The notes under the pieces: generated by a model
What the model was told of the DNA's origin: nothing
What the model saw: the letters and a program-made list of their open reading frames with translations, nothing else
The model's database searches: none
Source of the DNA: Wolinella sp052170135
GTDB taxonomy: Bacteria; Campylobacterota; Campylobacteria; Campylobacterales; Helicobacteraceae
NCBI GenBank assembly: GCA_052170135.1
Contig: JBQNBC010000008.1
Span: 16,463 to 80,462 of the forward strand
Direction: 5' to 3'
DNA length: 64,000 nt
In this document: positions 17,238 to 25,319 of the stretch, in pieces
Layout of the letters: every line of letters starts with the position of its first letter
Position numbering within the stretch: the first letter of the stretch is position 1
Position numbers and translations under genes: made by a program

Positions 17238-17561
17238 GTGATTACCACTTCTGATTTAGAGCGACTAGCTGGGTATTTTACGCCTATACATCACGTGCCT
17301 GGTAGGTTACGCGTACGAGTCAATCCGGCGATACAAAAAGAATCCAAAAACAGCTCTATTCCAGATATAGAGTCTTTTATTAAAAAAATTCCTGGAATCA
17401 AAAGTTTTAAACTAAATAAAATAGTTGCCTCACTGACAATAGAGTATGATAGTCATAAATTTCCAACACAGCTATGGGACGACTGGCTAGCGTGTAAAAA
17501 TCTCGATGTTGTACTGGCAAAAATAAACAGTGTAAGGGAGGAGATAGATGCAAGAGGATAA
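17238..17561 (+). CDS. HMA2-like small protein, ferrosome-cluster gene
   Basis: This 107-residue protein matches the HMA_2 type of metal-associated domain. It has the motif HHVPGRLRVRV (about residues 17-28) and a beta-alpha-beta pattern continuing as IPGIKSFKLNKIVASLTIEYD. The CxxC of classical HMA domains is absent. The same H-x-x-P-x-R-L-R motif occurs at the N-terminus of the ATPase encoded in this operon, so the two may share a partner or metal path. The GTG start has GAGG upstream. It is the first of eight genes, and its end overlaps the next by 14 bases. Comparable HMA-type proteins occur in known fez clusters. Confidence 0.7.
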   Translation: MITTSDLERLAGYFTPIHHVPGRLRVRVNPAIQKESKNSSIPDIESFIKKIPGIKSFKLNKIVASLTIEYDSHKFPTQLWDDWLACKNLDVVLAKINSVREEIDARG

Positions 17562-18216
17562 CCAAAATATATCCACACCACAAATGACACAAAACGAGGC
17601 GATTGCAGTAGCACTCGATGATGAATTTCATGCATTTGAAACATACAAAGCAATCGCGATTAAATTTCAATCTGAGTTTCCATTTGGACGCATAGCGGAG
17701 TCGGAAGCACGCCACATAGATGCACTTTTACGCGCTGCGACTAGACTTGGAGTAACCATCCCGCCAAATCGCTGGGCTGGCACAGTGAGCGCGCCTACAA
17801 CTCTCGAAGAATCATATGCACTGGGTGTAAATGCAGAAATAGAAAACATTGCACTCTATGATAGATTGTTACCATTTGTAGACGATGCAGAGGTGCGAGA
17901 TATCTTTTACAGCCTACAAGCCGCATCATACAATAATCACTTGCCAGCTTTTAGAGCGCACCTATACAGAGGGAATCAAGCTCCAGCATGGAATGAGATG
18001 CTAGGCTCTTTAATGCCACAAGGAGTACAACTGAGCGAAAAGATTACCGAGGCAGAAGGACTGATGCAAAAGCTCTCAAAAGGCGAGGCAAGTAGTGATG
18101 ATATAGGTAGATTCTTACAAGGGATAGATGCATCTTTTATCGGTGGCTTGGTGACTGGCGGACTTGGTGCGATGATTTTATCTGAGCTTATGAGCAAGCA
18201 TCCAAATAACGAATAA
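17548..18216 (+). CDS. Ferritin-like (DUF2202-like) protein with hydrophobic C-terminal tail
   Basis: This 222-residue protein has a four-helix, ferritin-like core (about residues 10-145). Carboxylate/His pairs are in the expected places: DDEFHAFETY in helix 1, SEARHID in helix 2 (ExxH), NAEIENIALYD in helix 3 and YNNHLPAFRAHL in helix 4. This suggests a di-iron site. After a linker, residues 190-215 form a glycine-rich hydrophobic segment (FIGGLVTGGLGAMIL) that could anchor it in a membrane. Such a tail is not a usual ferritin feature. In this operon it may oxidise or store iron at a ferrosome membrane; that is inference. Confidence 0.75.
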   Translation: MQEDNQNISTPQMTQNEAIAVALDDEFHAFETYKAIAIKFQSEFPFGRIAESEARHIDALLRAATRLGVTIPPNRWAGTVSAPTTLEESYALGVNAEIENIALYDRLLPFVDDAEVRDIFYSLQAASYNNHLPAFRAHLYRGNQAPAWNEMLGSLMPQGVQLSEKITEAEGLMQKLSKGEASSDDIGRFLQGIDASFIGGLVTGGLGAMILSELMSKHPNNE

Positions 18217-18234
18217 AACCAACAAGGAGTTGAT

Positions 18235-18657
18235 ATGGCATTACCATTTATTGCGGGATTGGCATTAGGAAGTGTAGCAATGCTAGCATTTACAAAACGC
18301 GACACATTGCAAAAAGAGCTAACACTGGGTGCACGAAAAGCAAAAGAATTGGCAAACAAAGGGCTAGAGCAGTCAAAAGAGGCATTTGAAAGCGTAAGAG
18401 CTGGAATGACAAAAAAAGATGTGCAATCCGAATTTGAACAAGAAACAGATAAGCAAAGCAAGCGAAAAAAGAAAGCTGAAAAGACAACAAAAAAGCAGGC
18501 AGTGATAAGGACTGGTCGTCGAGGCAGACCAAGACATGTAACAGAAAACACGGAGGCGACAGAGGTTACAGAGATTGATTATAAACTTGAGGCGAATGAA
18601 ACAATCAAAAATCCAGAAATTGCCAAAAATAAAGAATCGGAGAATGACAGATGGTAA
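18235..18657 (+). CDS. Single-TM protein with long lysine-rich tail, ferrosome-cluster gene
   Basis: This 140-residue protein has an N-terminal glycine-zipper-like helix (PFIAGLALGSVAMLAF, residues 4-19). An amphipathic region (residues 25-60) and a very charged tail rich in K, E, T and R follow, including GRRGRPRH, an AT-hook-like peptide (about residues 95-102). It has no recognised domain. The N-terminal helix resembles the hydrophobic segments of its neighbours, suggesting that they meet in one membrane. It starts 18 bases after the ferritin-like gene with AAGGAG upstream. Confidence 0.65.
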   Translation: MALPFIAGLALGSVAMLAFTKRDTLQKELTLGARKAKELANKGLEQSKEAFESVRAGMTKKDVQSEFEQETDKQSKRKKKAEKTTKKQAVIRTGRRGRPRHVTENTEATEVTEIDYKLEANETIKNPEIAKNKESENDRW

Positions 18658-18989
18658 TAAATACTGGCACGCCACGCTCAGTCATGGGGCATTTTGTCAG
18701 TGGTTCACTTGCAGCGCTACTAATTTCTAGCGCATCAAACTATCGCCGAGTTAAAAATGGGGAGCTTGACATACAAAAGGCTGGAATTGACACGCTAAAG
18801 CGCACACTACAAGGTGGCGTTGTCGCAGCTAGTGCAATCTCAGCGGCAAATCATATTGGCAAAAACAATGGCTATTTTCAAGCACTTGCCTCTTTGAGCG
18901 TAGGCATGGCTAGCGTCTATGCTATCGAGCGCGGAGCAGAACTAATTGAATCAAATAAAACAAAGAAGATAACACACAAAGGGGAATAA
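18651..18989 (+). CDS. Small glycine/alanine-rich membrane protein, ferrosome-cluster gene
   Basis: This 112-residue protein has three glycine- and alanine-rich hydrophobic segments (about residues 12-28, 52-68 and 75-92) separated by short charged loops (YRRVKNGELDIQKAG). Its layout recalls small integral membrane proteins of ferrosomes and magnetosomes, but I cannot assign a family. Its ATG overlaps the previous stop, which suggests translational coupling. The tail is lysine-rich. Confidence 0.65.
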   Translation: MVINTGTPRSVMGHFVSGSLAALLISSASNYRRVKNGELDIQKAGIDTLKRTLQGGVVAASAISAANHIGKNNGYFQALASLSVGMASVYAIERGAELIESNKTKKITHKGE

Positions 18990-18990
18990 A

Positions 18991-19431
18991 ATGGGAGACT
19001 ACAAAAAAGATTTTACAGATGTAAATTTTAGTGGATATCAATCGCTAGAAAACAACCCATATGTCAACAACGGAAATAATCAGGGCATGAGTCGTAACCA
19101 ACAATACAACTTCGACAGAGGATATGGAAATCAAGGCTTTGGTAATGGATATAATCAAGGTTCATTTCAGCAATATACAAACCAAAACTACTCTAGATTC
19201 TCAAATAATCAAACTAGCTCGCTGTTTGGAAGTAACTGGGAAAATGGCAACTTTGCAAAAGGCGCATTAATTGGTGCAGCGGCGACATTTTTACTGACAA
19301 ATGAGACTGCACAAAAGGCAATTTTTAAGGTTTTTGCCAAAGCATCATCAATGTTACAAATGGGCGCAGAGGAGCTAAAGGAGCGATACGAGGACGTAAA
19401 GGCGGAACTTGAAGCCGAAAAAGGCGAGTAG
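18991..19431 (+). CDS. Asn/Gly/Tyr-rich protein with one TM helix, ferrosome-cluster gene
   Basis: This 146-residue protein starts with about 80 residues of low complexity rich in N, Q, G, Y, F and S (for example NQGFGNGYNQGSF), which looks disordered and prone to condensation. Then follow a glycine-zipper helix (GALIGAAATFLL, about 90-103), an amphipathic helix and an acidic, coiled-coil-like tail (EELKERYEDVKAELEAEKGE). No family is recognised. The composition suggests a scaffold or coat role on the membrane surface. It overlaps the ATPase start by 23 bases. Confidence 0.65.
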   Translation: MGDYKKDFTDVNFSGYQSLENNPYVNNGNNQGMSRNQQYNFDRGYGNQGFGNGYNQGSFQQYTNQNYSRFSNNQTSSLFGSNWENGNFAKGALIGAAATFLLTNETAQKAIFKVFAKASSMLQMGAEELKERYEDVKAELEAEKGE

Positions 19432-21559
19432 CTCCGATCTAGTATCGCTTAGACTCGAGCACGCCACTCCTAAGCGATTACGCTACTCGTTTAAATATAC
19501 TGGCGGAGCAAAGCCAGAGCCATTAGCGTTACAGATTGCAATAGAATCACTAGAAGGCATAAAAAGTGCACGTGTGAACCTAGCGATAAATAATATTATC
19601 TTAGAGGTCGCCGGAATCGTAGCGAGTGACATTAACGATTCTCTAAAGGAGATTCTTGAGCATGTAATTTTACATGGTAAGGCGCGAGCCTCAAAGGATA
19701 GCTGCATTGTACTACGCGAAGAGATACCATCATCCAGCGGTGTTGTTCGCGCTGGGACATCGTTGATTTTAGAGCCATTCTTAAAAAATAGCAATGCAAA
19801 ACTGGGTGCAGCTGTGATTGGCTCCACTCCTATTGTATGGGATGGTGTCAAGGAGTTGTTTTCACATGGTCTCACATCCAAAGTACTGGAGGCTATGGCC
19901 GTAGCCATATCAATATATCGAAAGGATTTTAGAGCGGCAAACTCTGCTAGCTTTATGCTTTCACTTGGCGAATATATAGAAGAGGCGACAGTCTACAAGA
20001 GCGATGACTTAATTAAGGAACTCTCAAAGCCACAAGTCGAAGAGGTTTGGCTAGAAAAACACGTAGGAAATCGCACTGAAACTGTACTAGTGCCAATAAG
20101 CGAGGTAAAGCCTGGTGACATCGTAGTAGTTGGCGCTGGCGAGATAGTAGCAGTCGATGGGCATGTTATGAATGGAGAAGCGATGCTAAATCAAATCTCA
20201 ATGACTGGTGAAGCAGAGCCCGTACGAAAAGGTAGAGGTGATCGCGTCCTATCTGGCACAGTAGTCGAAGAAGGTAGAATTAAAGTCTGGGCAGAGCATG
20301 TTGGCGATGAGACAACCACTGCAAGAATCAAAAACTACATACAAAGCTCGCTAGAAGAAAAGTCCTCGCTCCAATTAGAGGCCTCAAAAATGGCAGATGG
20401 ACTGGTGCCTATCACGCTTGGACTCGCACTCACTTCATACGCCATTAGTCGTGACTTAACGCGTCTTGCCTCTGTATTGCAAGCAGATTACTCATGCGCT
20501 CTTAAGCTAGCAACTCCAGTAGCGTTTAAGTCCTCCATCGGAAGTGCTGGCAAAATGGGCATTATCATAAAAGGTGCTAAAAGTCTTGAAGCACTTCATA
20601 GTGTGGATACTTTTGTATTTGACAAGACTGGCACACTCACAAAAGGCGAGCTAGAGGTCATAGAGGTACATTCATTTAGTAGCGACTGGGACGAAACGAC
20701 AATTCTCAACCTTGCAGCAAGCGCTGAGGAGCACTACTTTCACCCAGTAGCACAAGCCATCGTCAAAGCAGCCAAAGAGCGCGATTTTGTCCATATGCAT
20801 CATGACGAAGTTGAATTCATCGTTGCGCATGGAGTAAAAACTGAAGTTAATGGGAAAAGCGTAGTAATTGGCAGTAGGCACTTCTTGGAAGACGATGAGA
20901 TGATTGATTTCTCCAGCCACCAACTTGAGCTAAATAACTATCTAAGTAGCGGTTTCATGCCACTTTACATTGGTTATGACAGAGAGCTTTTAGGTGTGAT
21001 AATGCTAAAAGATGAGGTGCGCCCAAATGCTGCTGAAACCCTAAAACAACTCAAAAAGTGTGGTGTAAAAGAGATAGTAATGCTAACTGGCGATAGCACA
21101 GACAAAGCAAAAGAAGTGGCTGAGAGCATTGGAGTGGATAGGTATTTTGCCGAGCTACTACCTACGCAAAAGGCTGAGATTCTTGAGAAATTAATAGCAG
21201 AGGGCAAAAAGGTAGCATTTGTCGGTGATGGCATAAATGATGCCCCAGCACTCATGAAAGCACATGCTGGGATAGGTATGCACAATGGTGCTGATATCGC
21301 AAAGGCATCGGCTGATGTTGTGCTACTACGCGATGATATCTCCGCTGTAGCAGAAGCGAAAGAAATTGCAAATGCAACGCTTGAGAAAGTACATACAAAC
21401 TTCAAAGCAACGCTTGGAATTAACAGCGCGATTCTTGGTGCAGCTGCTCTTGGATGGCTTAGTCCAGTGCGTACAGCGTTGTTGCACAACGGAACTACAA
21501 TCGGGCTACTACTAAGTGCGCTAAATGGCGTCAAAGTAAAAAACAAAAAGGAACAATAA
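19409..21559 (+). CDS. P1B-6-type P-type ATPase (FezB-like)
   Basis: This 716-residue transition-metal ATPase has an N-terminal HMA2-like region (residues 12-85, with EHATPKRLRYSF). The actuator has TGEAEPV (T266-G-E), the phosphorylation site is DKTGTLT (D405), and the hinge is GDGINDAPAL (about 606-615). The metal-site helix has S362-C-A-L-K in place of the usual CPC, CPH or SPC. S-C-A defines the P1B-6 subgroup, to which FezB of ferrosomes belongs. It should load iron or a similar metal into a membrane compartment. It starts at a TTG inside the end of the previous gene, with AAAGGCGGA upstream. No gene symbol is assigned because no alignment was run. Confidence 0.9.
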   Translation: MKPKKASSSDLVSLRLEHATPKRLRYSFKYTGGAKPEPLALQIAIESLEGIKSARVNLAINNIILEVAGIVASDINDSLKEILEHVILHGKARASKDSCIVLREEIPSSSGVVRAGTSLILEPFLKNSNAKLGAAVIGSTPIVWDGVKELFSHGLTSKVLEAMAVAISIYRKDFRAANSASFMLSLGEYIEEATVYKSDDLIKELSKPQVEEVWLEKHVGNRTETVLVPISEVKPGDIVVVGAGEIVAVDGHVMNGEAMLNQISMTGEAEPVRKGRGDRVLSGTVVEEGRIKVWAEHVGDETTTARIKNYIQSSLEEKSSLQLEASKMADGLVPITLGLALTSYAISRDLTRLASVLQADYSCALKLATPVAFKSSIGSAGKMGIIIKGAKSLEALHSVDTFVFDKTGTLTKGELEVIEVHSFSSDWDETTILNLAASAEEHYFHPVAQAIVKAAKERDFVHMHHDEVEFIVAHGVKTEVNGKSVVIGSRHFLEDDEMIDFSSHQLELNNYLSSGFMPLYIGYDRELLGVIMLKDEVRPNAAETLKQLKKCGVKEIVMLTGDSTDKAKEVAESIGVDRYFAELLPTQKAEILEKLIAEGKKVAFVGDGINDAPALMKAHAGIGMHNGADIAKASADVVLLRDDISAVAEAKEIANATLEKVHTNFKATLGINSAILGAAALGWLSPVRTALLHNGTTIGLLLSALNGVKVKNKKEQ

Positions 21560-21560
21560 A

Positions 21561-21683
21561 GTGCCATTTTTTATGCCTATTGTTGCGATTTTGACTGCGA
21601 TTCTCGTCTATGAAACGTACAAAAGTAGCGGCAAGAAGATAAAAAAGATTTGCAGAAAAAGGAGAGGGCGTGTGGAATCTTGA
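21561..21683 (+). CDS. 40-residue single-TM peptide, ferrosome-cluster gene
   Basis: A GTG-started frame encodes a short hydrophobic N-terminus (FFMPIVAILTAILVYETY) and a strongly basic tail (KKIKKICRKRRGR). It begins two bases after the ATPase stop, with AAGGAACA upstream, and overlaps the next gene by 14 bases. Size, topology and packing make a small regulatory subunit of the ATPase possible. It is too short to identify. Confidence 0.5.
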   Translation: MPFFMPIVAILTAILVYETYKSSGKKIKKICRKRRGRVES

Positions 21684-21888
21684 AGAAAAACGTGAGATTG
21701 CAAAAATTGGAATGGTTGGCGCAATAGTAGCGACTGTTGGTAGTGCATTTTTTCTAAAGAATCGCTCAATGAGACGATTACACGTAGGGGCAGGCGCAGC
21801 TCTAATAGGCTTCAGCCTATGGCACCACATGCTCTATCAAGGCAAAGTCACTCCAGATTCCAAAACATTAGAAGAAGAGGAAAAATAG
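21670..21888 (+). CDS. Small two-TM protein, ferrosome-cluster gene
   Basis: This 72-residue protein has two hydrophobic segments: KIGMVGAIVATVGSAFFL (about residues 10-27) and LHVGAGAALIGFSLWHHM (about residues 35-52). Each has glycines in zipper spacing, joined by a basic loop. The HH pair at the end of the second segment could bind metal. The GTG start has AAAGGAGAGGG upstream. It is the last gene of the operon, 30 bases before a hairpin. Confidence 0.6.
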   Translation: MWNLEEKREIAKIGMVGAIVATVGSAFFLKNRSMRRLHVGAGAALIGFSLWHHMLYQGKVTPDSKTLEEEEK

Positions 21889-21917
21889 CTCCAAGACCAC
21901 TTACTCTAGAATTTCTA

Positions 21918-21942
21918 TTTGATTCCCATTTTGGGAATCAAA
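21918..21942. terminator. Hairpin closing the ferrosome-like operon
   Basis: TTTGATTCCCA (21918-21928) and TGGGAATCAAA (21932-21942) form a perfect 11-bp stem with a 3-base loop. There is no long T run on the plus strand. It lies 30 bases after the last gene of the operon. Confidence 0.6.
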
Positions 21943-22131
21943 GTGTATAAAATTTAAGTATCTTATAGTAACTCTCCGCACGATAGAGATATTGCGTGGC
22001 TTTTAAAAATAACTTATATTTTATAGTCGCTCAAAGCGCGTATTTCTAGTATTTAGTTAAATTTTTACTAGGCAATTCTTGTAGTGCCATGCATATATAG
22101 CATGGGCTTGACATCAAGAAACAAAAAAATA

Positions 22132-22785
22132 CTACAAAAGATAGCCAAGTATAAGCCTTACGGGGTAGAAAAAGTAACTAGAAAGCGGGGTAGCCAAAAT
22201 GACAACAATAACGATCATGCCAGCACCACCTAATCTATCAAATAAATTAGGAATTGTGTAAGACCGTTGTTTTAGGCAGAAATAGCCTAGTGTATGCGAG
22301 CCATCAAGTGGAGGAATCGGCCAGAGATTAAAAACTCCAAGCACCACATTATATATCGTCAAATGAACTAAAAATAGAGCAATCATGGCAGAACTAAACC
22401 CATCCACGCTTATCAAGCCAAGTAATGTCGCAGAAGTGAGTGCGAGTGCGAAATTATATGCAATACCAGCTAAAGATACGTAAATAGCGGCATTATATCC
22501 ACCGTTTTCTATGACCGTGCGTGTGTCTATTGGCACTGGCTTTGCCCAGCCAAATATAAAAGGTGCACCAGAAAAATAGAGAAGTCCTGGCACAAGAATC
22601 GAGCCCACAGGATCAATATGAACTATCGGATTTAACTTTAGCCTGCCAGCACGATACGCTGTAAAATCACCATATCGATACGCCACATATCCATGCATCA
22701 CCTCATGCCCGATAATGGCAACCAACAGTGCCAAAATCATCGTGATGATTTGATAAATAGGCTCTATACCCTCAACCTCTATCAC
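22132..22785 (-). CDS. Site-2-protease-type membrane metalloprotease (M50)
   Basis: This 217-residue integral membrane protein has HEVMH (residues 27-31, HExxH zinc site) in the first helices and a PPLDGSHTL motif near residue 158 whose Asp is the third ligand. It has about five to six membrane helices. This is the short M50 type without a PDZ domain. The family cuts transmembrane segments inside the membrane; the substrate here is unknown. It lies one base after lepB on the same strand, and lepB follows folD, forming an operon. Confidence 0.88.
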   Translation of the reverse strand: MIEVEGIEPIYQIITMILALLVAIIGHEVMHGYVAYRYGDFTAYRAGRLKLNPIVHIDPVGSILVPGLLYFSGAPFIFGWAKPVPIDTRTVIENGGYNAAIYVSLAGIAYNFALALTSATLLGLISVDGFSSAMIALFLVHLTIYNVVLGVFNLWPIPPLDGSHTLGYFCLKQRSYTIPNLFDRLGGAGMIVIVVILATPLSSYFFYPVRLILGYLL

Positions 22786-22786
22786 T

Positions 22787-23617
22787 TTACTTTACCTCGT
22801 GCAAGGATTCTCTTCCTGCAATTCCCATCTCTTCTAACTTCTCGATAGAACGACCTATGCGCTCCCAACGGATTTTATAATCACCATCCCAGCTGAAATA
22901 GATAAACCACGGCTTTCCGACAATATTTTTATACGGCACACTACCCCAAAAGCGAGAATCATTTGAATTATCGCGATTATCGCCCATCATGAAAAAGTGA
23001 TCTCGCTCCACCTTGTGATAGAAAAATATCTCACCATCAGCTCCGCGATGCATCGTCATAAATAGTTGTCCAACAGCACTATATGCAAGCATTTGCGCAA
23101 ATGCATTCATCGATTTTTTCTCGTAGTGAATTCCATTGTGCTTCTCCATATATGGATCATAAACAAAAAGCTTGCCAAAAAAGTATCGTGTTTGTGAATT
23201 TGGGAAGTTAGCACTTATATACTCATCGCCTTCACTAGGTCGAAAGTAGAGTCCATCCTCAGCATAGACCACCTCATCGCCACCTAAAGCAATATTTCGC
23301 TTAACATAGTGTATCTTCTCATCAAGCGGGAATCGAAATATGACAATATCTCCACGCTTTGGTCGCTCGCCATCAATCAAGTGCCCATTGCCATTGAAGT
23401 CTGGTAGCACCTTTACTTCAAGCCAAGGAATCCTCGGTGTAGGTATCCCATATGCAAACTTCTTAACAAACAAGTTATCACCAATTAGCATCGTCCCAAT
23501 CATACTTCCACTAGGTATCACAAATGCCTGAGCGACAAAAAAGATAATCCCAAGAACGATGATTATCGTCCCTATCCAACTATTCGCAAAGGTGTAAAGC
23601 CTTGTCAAGAATCTCAT
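22787..23617 (-). CDS. lepB: Signal peptidase I
   Basis: This protein of about 276 residues removes Sec signal peptides at the outer face of the inner membrane. An N-terminal membrane helix (IGTIIIVLGIIFFVAQAF) leads into VIPSGSMIGTM with the catalytic serine. HYVKRNIALGGDEV contains the catalytic lysine, and MMGDNRDNSNDSRFWG is box E. I start it at MRFLTR, because that ATG overlaps the folD stop as ATGA; a longer frame would run into folD. Confidence 0.95.
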   Translation of the reverse strand: MRFLTRLYTFANSWIGTIIIVLGIIFFVAQAFVIPSGSMIGTMLIGDNLFVKKFAYGIPTPRIPWLEVKVLPDFNGNGHLIDGERPKRGDIVIFRFPLDEKIHYVKRNIALGGDEVVYAEDGLYFRPSEGDEYISANFPNSQTRYFFGKLFVYDPYMEKHNGIHYEKKSMNAFAQMLAYSAVGQLFMTMHRGADGEIFFYHKVERDHFFMMGDNRDNSNDSRFWGSVPYKNIVGKPWFIYFSWDGDYKIRWERIGRSIEKLEEMGIAGRESLHEVK

Positions 23618-24468
23618 CGAACGATTCCTCTCATTTTTGCTGCTTTTAGAGTATTTTCCAGCAACGAAGCGATAGTCATAGGTCCTACGCCACCTGGCAC
23701 GGGTGTGATATATGAGCATTTTGGTGAAACATCCTCAAAATCCACATCACCTACAAGCAAGCCATTTTCAAGACGATTAATTCCAATATCGATAACAACT
23801 GCACCATCTTTGACCATATCTTTTGTGATTAGGTTTGGCTTGCCAACACCAACACACAAAATATCAGCCTCACGAGTATGACGCGCCAAATCCTGCGTAT
23901 AAATATGGCAAAGCGTTGTCGTGGCATTTGCATTTAGCAATAGCGCTGCCATCGGCTTTCCTACGATATTGCTAGCCCCAACTATGACAGCGTTTTTACC
24001 TTTTGGATTGATATTGTATTTTTTCAGCAGTCGCATCACCCCCATAGGTGTAGCTGGGGCAAATCCATCTAAATTAGCTGTGATTTTTCCAATATTTTGT
24101 GGGTGGAATCCATCTACATCTTTTTGAGGAGCAATGGCCTCAAGAATCTTCGCCGTATCAATATGCTTAGGTAGTGGCAACTGCACAAGAATGCCATCGA
24201 TATTTGGATCATTATTAAGAATCGCAATAGCATTTAGCAGTTGCAATTCAGTCGTTGTATCTGGCATTTCGTGCGTTATAGAGTAGATTCCAGCACGCTT
24301 GCATGCTTTAGCTTTCATATTTACATATGCTTGGCTCGCCGGGTCGCTTCCCACTAAAATAACAGCAAGTCCAGGAGTGATACCACGCTCCTGTGCGAGG
24401 AATCTAACATCCTCTTTAATCTCCGTCTCAATCTCCAACGCAAGGGATTTTCCATCAAGCAGGTGCAT
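23614..24468 (-). CDS. folD: Bifunctional methylenetetrahydrofolate dehydrogenase/cyclohydrolase
   Basis: This 284-residue protein interconverts 5,10-methylene-, methenyl- and 10-formyl-tetrahydrofolate. It shows the family motifs YVNMKAKACKRAGI (catalytic Lys region), GILVQLPLPKHID, KDVDGFHPQNIG and the NADP-binding GASNIVGKPMAALLL. It ends with TPVPGGVGPMTIASLLENT. Its length is normal. It is first in the folD-lepB-M50 unit. Confidence 0.97.
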   Translation of the reverse strand: MHLLDGKSLALEIETEIKEDVRFLAQERGITPGLAVILVGSDPASQAYVNMKAKACKRAGIYSITHEMPDTTTELQLLNAIAILNNDPNIDGILVQLPLPKHIDTAKILEAIAPQKDVDGFHPQNIGKITANLDGFAPATPMGVMRLLKKYNINPKGKNAVIVGASNIVGKPMAALLLNANATTTLCHIYTQDLARHTREADILCVGVGKPNLITKDMVKDGAVVIDIGINRLENGLLVGDVDFEDVSPKCSYITPVPGGVGPMTIASLLENTLKAAKMRGIVR

Positions 24469-24538
24469 TTATCGCCTTTAAAAGTGAAGTCAGCTATTAT
24501 CACAGAAAAACTGATATTTTTTGCTTAAAAGGGCGCAT

Positions 24539-24880
24539 ATGAGGGGCTTTTGGTGGCTAGTACCATTGGTATTATTTGCTGATGATGAAAGCTTTATTAC
24601 AAACTTCGAATACGGGAAAATGCTCTATGAAAATCCGCGAGGAATCGGCTGTATAAACTGCCACGGCAAGGAGGGCGAAGGCTCAATTATCGCAAAATAT
24701 CGCCACAAAGGCAAAGATAAAGCACTGATCGCCCCTGCTATAAACAGACTCTCAAAAGATGAATTTGAAAGCGCAATGACAAAAGATAACAAAGTCATGC
24801 CAAAGTACCACCTAGACAAATCAGAACTTGGCGCAATTTTCCTATATATCAGAGAGATGAATGACTATAGTGCTAAGTGA
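24539..24880 (+). CDS. Small periplasmic c-type cytochrome
   Basis: This protein of about 113 residues has a signal peptide (GFWWLVPLVLFA) and a single haem-binding motif CINCH (about residues 37-41), with a later MPKYHL whose Met is the likely axial ligand. This is a class I cytochrome c of the short type used in electron transfer. The ATG at 24539 has AAAGGG upstream and is preferred over the one at 24521. It is divergent from folD. Confidence 0.85.
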   Translation: MRGFWWLVPLVLFADDESFITNFEYGKMLYENPRGIGCINCHGKEGEGSIIAKYRHKGKDKALIAPAINRLSKDEFESAMTKDNKVMPKYHLDKSELGAIFLYIREMNDYSAK

Positions 24881-25319
24881 GGACTTCATAGCGCATACAG
24901 ACCGGTTACTGAATTCCTTAATAGCAAAGAATCCAAAAAACACAAATCTAAACAAAATCACCCTACTCTTCCACTAATGCTTGAGCTTTTTGCACCCTTG
25001 AGCATTTTCACCCTCACAGCCTTTTTACAAATGGCGATACAGCACCATTATCATGGTAGCGTACATACGGGTTTTCAAAGTAGGACAAAACAATCTAGTC
25101 CATACGCTTTATATAAATTAAAATAGCCAAGTCGCCACCCAAATCCAAAAAGATTACAACACAAAAGAATCGACACAGAAGTGGCACACAAACTCTCGTT
25201 ACAAAACATAGTACACATTAAGCAAAAGTCATCTTTTTATCAAAAAAGTAAGAAAAATTTTACATTTTTAGATTCCTGTCTTTTGCTCTATAATTAGCAA
25301 AAAATGAAAAGGATTATGA
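24881..25319. other. 439-bp gap with a possible remnant of a membrane protein gene
   Basis: No clear gene is present. A 49-residue plus-strand frame (24977-25126) encodes a hydrophobic start (LELFAPLSIFTLTAFLQMAI) followed by HHYHGS and a basic tail. It lacks a good ribosome site and looks like the remaining piece of a larger membrane protein. The last 60 bases are AT-rich and probably hold the promoter of the next gene (TATAAT-like at about 25290). Confidence 0.35.

Noticed and set aside
17667..21567. Several long minus-strand Ser/Ala-rich frames across the ferrosome-like cluster
   Set aside because: They mirror the plus-strand genes, which show clear domains and start signals.
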